DNA from: Diphasiastrum complanatum
Taxonomy: Eukaryota > Streptophyta > Lycopodiopsida > Lycopodiales > Lycopodiaceae
Length of the DNA stretch: 64,000 bases
Direction of reading: 5' to 3'
NCBI GenBank assembly: GCA_029204225.1
Contig: CM055095.1
Span: 59,990,557-60,054,556 of the forward strand
Shown: positions 58,265 through 64,000 of the stretch, in pieces
How the letters are laid out: every line of letters starts with the position of its first letter
Numbering within the stretch: the first letter of the stretch is position 1
Program-made: the position numbers and the translations under genes
The notes under the pieces: model-generated
The model's input: the letters and a program-made list of their open reading frames with translations, nothing else
What the model was told of the DNA's origin: nothing
The model's database searches: none

Positions 58265-58748
58265 TGTTATGGCCATATTCGGTTAAGGACCTGGAATAGT
58301 CCTAATATGGTAGATTGGCCCTCCAATACTCGAGATTATTGGTCATGCCGAGATTTAATTCCATGTTGAGGCCTGTTTGTGAGTAATTACCTTGAGAGGA
58401 CCCAGACACTCTAATTGAGACATACTGAGTATTGCATGTTTGTGTGATGGATATAGGCAACAAGATTGCATGAAGAGATGTGATTTATTTATAGTTGACC
58501 TGCATGTGATGGGGTTTGCATGGTTTCATGCACAGGACTCTACTCTCTATATAACGAGGTAGGGATTCTCTCGTCCACATATTGGGTTTAGGTTACTAGG
58601 TTCTCTCTTCTCCTCTTGCTTCACATGGCATGGCTTGGGGGCTAGATCCAGTTTTGATCTAGGATTGGTTGGGTGGTTTGGCTCCATTGTCTACCTTATT
58701 GTGTTCTCCTATCCTCATCTTAGGAGTTATCCTTTTAGTGTCTTTAAA
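58265..58748 (+). mobile_element. 3' LTR of the complete non-coding element
   Basis: 484 bp, starts TGTTATGGCCATATTC and ends GTGTCTTTAAA before ACATG. It has a TATATAACGAGG TATA-like site. Sequence differences from the 5' LTR are numerous enough to suggest an insertion that is not recent. Confidence 0.9.
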
Positions 58749-59142
58749 ACATGAATTGGAATAGGTGATTCAACATAGCTGGAATTTTGTTGTAAACAAT
58801 GTTTGAAGAAATTGTGTCCATGCTTTCATTGCTGGTCAAACCATCTGCAACTTCCAAGTTCTGGATGGAGAGTTCACTTTGAGTTAGCAAACTGGTAGAT
58901 GTTGTAGTAGGAGTGGGCTCCGGGGAGGTCCCAGTGTGGTGACCTATAGGCTGGGATGTTAGGAAAAGCCTAACTGCCTTATTTTCAAAATCTAGCAGAT
59001 CATTGTTTTGTTTCCCAAAAGACATGCTTATCATTCTTGCTACAATGCCTACTTCAAAAGCCATAGCTATGATTTCCATTCCTATTAAGATTCCAATCAT
59101 AGGGGTTGTCAAGAAAGGATCCATTGAAAACCTTTTGATCAT
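58744..59142 (-). CDS. Hypothetical protein, 132 residues
   Basis: Open minus-strand frame beginning MIKRFSMDPFLTTPMIGILI. It has a hydrophobic, Met-rich N-terminal segment that could span a membrane and a Thr/Ser/Pro stretch (TSPEPTPTTTSTSLLTQ). It ends in the flank and end of the non-coding element, so its C-terminus may be artificial. I recognise no family, and the start could be an internal Met of a longer, interrupted frame. It may not be a gene. Confidence 0.25.
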   Translation of the reverse strand: MIKRFSMDPFLTTPMIGILIGMEIIAMAFEVGIVARMISMSFGKQNNDLLDFENKAVRLFLTSQPIGHHTGTSPEPTPTTTSTSLLTQSELSIQNLEVADGLTSNESMDTISSNIVYNKIPAMLNHLFQFMF

Positions 59143-59545
59143 TCAAAAGCTGAGTGGTCTAAAAGGCTTCATCATTCGCATGATCAGAAGCCTGCCCAGG
59201 ATTTCAATCCTCCAAAAACATTCCAATGATTAGGAGTTGATTATCATATGTTTCTGCACAATCTTCTTTTCTTCTGTTCTTATCCACTCATCTTCCTCTG
59301 TTTCTTATTTGTCTATATCTGCATTATGCCCCAGTCACATAGGCTTTTCTCGTGCTACTAGATGCTTGCAATCTACCTAGCATTTTTCCATGTGACGCCT
59401 GCAGAGCTCTGTTAAAATGTCCCACCATTCTTCATCGCCATCATCATACACAATCAAGTGACTATTCGTCAAACTATCATACTCTTTCACTAAACCATAA
59501 TTGCATGATCCATTCTGTAACTTAATTTCAGGACAACAAAAACAT

Positions 59546-59829
<284 letters not shown>

Positions 59830-59885
59830 CCAACAATATCCCCCACCAAAACTGGTGGCAGTCCCATGACACCTACAAGATGCAA

Positions 59886-62835
59886 TTATTGGGGACTTTT
59901 ATTGGCTTCGCGGCGAATCTTAATTAAATGACAATGCACCTTCTCCATAAAGTCGAGGCGTGCAGTATTGAAATTTAAATTGTGTGGCAGGAAACAACGG
60001 TGGGCTCCGGTAATCCATTTGGAAGTTGTCCATGAGGTGAAGCGGGATTCCCAAGAGCCTCCCATCATAGCCGCACGAAAATAGAGATGAGCAATCGCCA
60101 GCTGATCTTTGATTTGCTCTGAGGCCATCGGCTTATTTGGATCGAATGCCAGGGGAGGAAGACCATCGGCTTATTTGGATCGAATGCCATTTGATTGCCA
60201 CTGACGCCAACAGAGTTAGATCTTTAGCAAACATTGTCGATTGTTGAATCGTTGGATCCGGAGAGTGGACATACTCTCTCTGATATGCTTGTAAAGCACG
60301 GTGGAAGTCCACTGAGATGGTCCAACTGTAAGGCTGATGGATGATTGGCCAATTGGGCATATGGATGGTGATTTTGTCCATAGCCAACCCCAAATCTTTC
60401 CATTTATTTCTTCGCGGCATTGGCACGTAATAGGGATCTACCTGCAACTGGCGAGGGCTGGCGACGTAACTCCTAATTGATTCCGGAGTTTTCTCAAAAA
60501 CTGTGATTTTCCATGCCGGCTGCTCTTCCAGTGCAGGTATTTTGTCCAACTCTTTGTTGGCCTCGATCTCGGAGGTCTTAAATTTTAGAACTCATCCACC
60601 ACGCAAGGACTCATGCGGATGTTGCTTTAAGAAGGTCTAGATCTGGTCCTCGACGCTGATGGGCCTTCTGAATAGAGGTCTTGTCCTTGATGAGGACGGA
60701 CCCACTTGTACTGCCGGCATGGTTGGTGGCTGATCTTCTATATCTAGAGCTCCCCCCTGGTCCATGCTCGAATCAATCCTTGTATCCATTGGTACAGCTT
60801 CTTGGCGCAAAGGGTAGAATTTTGGCATGGCCGGGACAGGGATTTGTGGTCCGGCTTCCAACACTTGAGCGGCTACCTTTTCATAGGCAGTGATGGTCTC
60901 TTTTGCCTTTGCCAACTCGGTTGAAGCTGCTCCTTTGAACCTATCAAAGCGGCCTTGGAATCCCTGAAGGGCCACTTTGTATGTCTCCACTTTTTTGAAT
61001 AAATACGCAATCTCCGTCGGTGTGACCAGATGATCGGGTATTTGCATTTGCAGATAGTCATCACGCTCAAGAGTGGTTGCATCCAATTCATCTTGAAGCC
61101 GTGTGCGATCTTGTTCGGCCATCTGTAATTGCCCCTTCAGCAGCTGCATCCGTTGCTTGGCATCTTGCACTACTTTATCTACCTGATCATGTGCGGTTGT
61201 CAGGGCATTTTGTAGGGAGCTGATGTAGGTTTCCAAGTAATCCGCTTGTTGCTGGGCCAACTTCTTTTCGCTTTCAATCTTATCTTCATGTTGTTTGGCT
61301 ATCTTCAACTCTCGATCCAACTGGACAATTTTCTGGCTGATCAAAGTGTTTTCGAATCCTAGATTGGAGATCCTTTGCTCCATTTCCTTCTTCTTATCCC
61401 GCATAGACTGGATCACTTGCCCAAGGCTTGAAACCAACCCTAGAGCATCACCAGAATCGATGGTCATGGCAGCGGCAGCAACAGGAGGACCTGATGGTAC
61501 TATCCTTGGTTGGCATGGAATAGGTACGACGGTCTCTTCTTCTTCAAAAATATCCTCCTCTTCAAACCCTTCAGGCACTATGGCGTCGAATTGTTTTGGT
61601 GATTTTAATGCTGTGTCGACCTGAAGTGTGGCTGGGATACCTTGTGTGTGAGGTTGTTGGCTGACATCTTCGACACCAACGGTAGATTCATGGATATGTC
61701 CGAATCCTCTTCCAAGGGATTGGGGTCCAAAGGGCTCTGGGCTCTGGGTCATTGTAAAGATTTTAGTGGCCCCAAGGGGGTCGGAATCATCGAACATATC
61801 CATAAAGAACTGTGTGTTGGGTGAGGTGGCTTCGGTGTGTGGGGGTGAGGTGGCCTGGGCAGTTGTGATGGGAATGGTAGGCCCAATGGTCACAGACTAT
61901 CCTTGTATGAGAGCAGAGGCGGGGGAAGCATCAGAGGCTAGGGGGGTGGGAAGTTCAGTGCGAACAACAGTAGGGGGTGGAAGCGCAGCTGACAAGGTAT
62001 GCCTAGTGCGACGTCGTGACGAGGAAGGCGAGTCAAGAATTATGATCTCGTTGCGTGGACGACGACGACTATGAGAGCTTGAGGCCTGATGGGATGATTC
62101 TGTCAGTGCTTCTTTGTAAACCGAAAGCACAAAATCCAGGTGGAAGCCATGGATTCTATTTTCTAAGTGAGAAGCGGCTAAGAGAGACAATAAAGAGCCA
62201 GCAGCGAACTGCTATTTAGTATTGGCCTTAATAGCTCATTTGAGCTCACCAGAAAGAGTCTTGAATCAATTATATGGTTCAAGAGGGGCTTTGGCCAACT
62301 TAGTGTGGGATTCCACTATCCTATGAAGGATTTAAGATGTGATGCGGTCTTTCCTGAGGTTGCCAACCATCAAGAAATTATTCAATAGTTGGGCAGCTGC
62401 GTGGATGGAAGGCTCAATGATGGCTTCCAAAAGGTAGCCATCATTGGTCCAGTGCAGATTGTTCGTGAGGTCAATAAATGGCTTGATGGCCTGTTTGGCG
62501 TGCTTGTGATTGGGTGAGGCCTGCGTACAAGATGATATTCCTATAGCTGCAAGTGCGGCCTCAGTGACGCGCACTTTGTGTGTGGCTCCCTGGAAAGTGA
62601 CATAGAATTTGGATTTCTCTTCCTTCCACGTACTGAAGGCAAGAGTGATGAAATCCATATTGATATGATCCAAAAAGGCTCTCTCATGAATACCCATTGC
62701 AGTGAGTAGAGGCTCCGCAAGGGTCATCCACTGAGTGACCATGCTTGTGCTAGGAAGAATCATGATGTCCGTTGTAGATGAGACATCACGATGGATAGTA
62801 TAGCGCGGAGACTGGGAAGTATCGGTAGAAGACAT
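59886..62835 (-). pseudogene. Long frame of unknown function 3' of Gypsy pol, interrupted by nonsense codons
   Basis: From ATG at 62835 (MSSTDTSQSPRYTIHRDVSS) the same minus frame runs to 60133, about 900 residues, broken only by stop codons (near 62332, 62268, 62240, 62209, 61900, 60637 and 60600). It has an N-terminal block (WMTLAEPLLTAMGIHERAFL, RVTEAALAAIGIS) that looks like plant-transposon ORF domains. An Arg/Ser-rich stretch (HSRRRPRNEI), an acidic segment, and a long coiled coil (about 61450-60870, KKEMEQRISNLGFENTLISQ) follow. A conserved-looking tail is DKIPALEEQPAWKITVFEKT. A 38-bp duplication shifts the last 80 residues into another frame. Its position 3' of integrase suggests an accessory ORF. 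Confidence 0.6.
60125..60200. repeat. 38-bp tandem duplication
   Basis: CCATCGGCTTATTTGGATCG at 60125 recurs at 60163. Because 38 is not a multiple of three it shifts the reading frame of the long minus-strand gene. Confidence 0.93.
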
Positions 62836-62952
62836 GATGATCAGAAAGGAATTATAAACACGTGAAAGTGTATCAGAAGGCAATGTAGGAAATTTGAAAG
62901 GCAAAATTCGCGAGAGCTTCACTAGCACACGTGAGGAATGAATCAAAGGATG

Positions 62953-63174
62953 AACCTTCGCCCAGGAGGGTCCTTCGCCCAGGTACTGTCATAAATGTAT
63001 TTTTTCACAATGTGAACCTATGGACAACCTAATTTTGACATTTTAAGATCATCTAGCAGGTCGGCGAAGGTTCATAATGAGGTTATGATGCTCGGCGAAG
63101 GTTCCCAAAATGGCATATCACTGAACATTCTCCTGACTCAAAAATTGGATTTTCTCTTGTCAAGAACCTTCGCC
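62953..63174. repeat. Cluster of five AACCTTCGCC / GGCGAAGGTT motifs
   Basis: AACCTTCGCC at 62953 and 63165, TCCTTCGCCC at 62971, and the inverse GGCGAAGGTT at 63063 and 63094. They lie in the intergenic stretch upstream of the long minus-strand frame. Confidence 0.9.
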
Positions 63175-63475
63175 CACCTCAATTTAGATAAATCAAGGGT
63201 GGATGTACAGTCTGAGAGCTCAACAAAGGTTTTTGATACTGTATTGGTCAAATCCATCCCAATCAGTAATTTTCTAAGTCATTTTCCATAAAAAATATTG
63301 TGCTTCCTTTTCCTTATGCTGATGACTTCTTGACTTTTGCTCATCAGTCTTTCCTTATTTATTTATTTATTTTTATTTTTTATTCTTTTTTAACTGTCTT
63401 TTTTCAAAAAAGTCAACAAATTAAAGATTGAAAACAAAAAATTGAAAAACAAATAAAATTAAAAATATATTGAGA
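63175..63475. other. Gene-free AT-rich interval
   Basis: Contains a TATTTATTTATTTATTT tract near 63355-63372. No supported gene. Confidence 0.6.
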
Positions 63476-64000
63476 TCAGGCTTGCTGAACTGGCGGAGCA
63501 GGCTGCCAAAATTTGCGTAATCGGCTGCCATTTACCGGAGTATCAAATCGTTTTTCATCCAAGCGCTCAAGAATTACTGCGCCATAGTTCAGGATTTCCT
63601 TCACTTTATACGGACCTTCCCCGATAAACTTCAACTTACTCCTTGATCAGCTTGGTTTTGTACATCAATGCAAGATCTCCTGCTTTCAGATCTTTTTTGT
63701 GCAATCGACGATCGTGCCATGCCTTGAGACGGGCTTTCTCTGCCGTTAAGGCATGATCTGCCATCAATCGGGTTTCACATAATTTGTGCAACACTTCATG
63801 ACGGAGTTGTAAAGACATATCATCATTTAATCTTTCTATTGCTGCTATGCATAAAGATGGGATTAAAAATTCAATTGACATAACAACATCTTGACCATAA
63901 ACCAGTTGAAAAGGTGTTTGATTTGTACTATTTTTGTAAGCGATTCTGAATGCCCATAATGTTGCATACAGTTTATGTTCCCAATCGGACCGACTAGCTT
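63476..64000 (-). pseudogene. Gypsy integrase C-terminal part, cut by the window edge
   Basis: The minus strand, entering from the right edge, reads YATLWAFRIAYKNSTNQTPF and LVYGQDVVMSIEFLIPSL, then WHDRRLHKKDLKAGDLALMY. After a one-base frame change it continues KFIGEGPYKVKEILNYGAV and NGSRLRKFWQP, ending at a stop at 63476. These are the last blocks of a Ty3/Gypsy integrase (LWAxRTAxKxSTxxTPFxLVYG, the DLVL-like block and GPYxV). No chromodomain follows, in agreement with a Tat/Athila-like lineage. The nearest 3' neighbour on this strand is the long frame at 62835. Confidence 0.88.

Larger units (their letters stand above)
54787..58748 (+). mobile_element. Complete non-coding LTR retrotransposon carrying an initiator tRNA (LARD-like)
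   Basis: 5' LTR 54787-55233, tRNA-like/PBS segment 55235-55310, internal region to 58251, polypurine tract, 3' LTR 58265-58748, flanked by ACATG. Total 3962 bp. The internal region has no ORF longer than about 62 residues and no gag or pol motif, so the element is non-autonomous (LARD-like by structure). At least four other copies or fragments lie in this window (4375-5100, 8566-11965, 29135-30320, 38840-40505). The element family responsible for mobilising it is unknown. Confidence 0.92.

Overview
This window looks like nuclear DNA from a land plant. It holds plant Ty3/Gypsy and Ty1/Copia retrotransposons with plant-type primer sites, a CACTA (En/Spm) transposase fragment, a plant LINE, fragments of a G-box-factor bZIP gene and of F-box-associated genes, spliceosomal introns and very long (GA)n/(CT)n microsatellites. 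The lineage cannot be fixed from the sequence. I see no intact host gene; almost everything is transposon, repeat or gene wreckage.

Layout. 1-3.7 kb: degenerate Gypsy pol (minus) joined to a Copia leader and LTR. 4.4-5.1 kb: old copy of a non-coding LTR element. 6.1-7.0 kb: F-box-associated pseudogene (minus). 7.2-8.6 kb: Gypsy primer site (tRNA-Asp type) and a zinc-knuckle ORF (plus). 8.57-17.57 kb: left arm of a large inverted duplication. 18.5-21.3 kb: bZIP exons disrupted by a small Copia element. 21.7-24.3 kb: unrecognised intron-containing gene remnant. 26.3-27.9 kb: minisatellites. 29-40.5 kb: CACTA pieces, a GC-rich foldback, a degenerate Copia element and more copies of the non-coding element. 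41.4-42.7 kb: second F-box-associated pseudogene. 43.6-47.5 kb: Copia and Gypsy pieces. 47.8-49.2 kb: DUF4216-type gene. 49.23-58.14 kb: right arm of the inverted duplication. 58.7-64 kb: a long nonsense-riddled frame lying 3' of a Gypsy integrase.

The most striking object is a non-coding LTR retrotransposon. The complete copy spans 54787-58748, with LTRs of 447 and 484 bp, the target duplication ACATG, a polypurine tract and about 3.0 kb of internal sequence without a credible ORF. Where a primer-binding site should be, it carries a whole 72-nt initiator-tRNA-Met sequence in the sense direction. The 5' acceptor strand of that tRNA together with the preceding TGGT forms an 11-nt PBS. A second copy with the same tRNA lies in the left arm, and related internal sequences occur at three more places. 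Independently, the small Copia element at 18548-20700 appears to be primed from the anticodon region (half-tRNA) of the same initiator tRNA.

The two ~9-kb arms share, in opposite orientation, the non-coding LTR element, a GA-bounded foldback element, a LINE remnant, a NIF/FCP1-like phosphatase pseudogene and an unknown ORF. They are nearly identical apart from microsatellite lengths and a few indels, which suggests a recent duplication, with about 31.7 kb between the arms.
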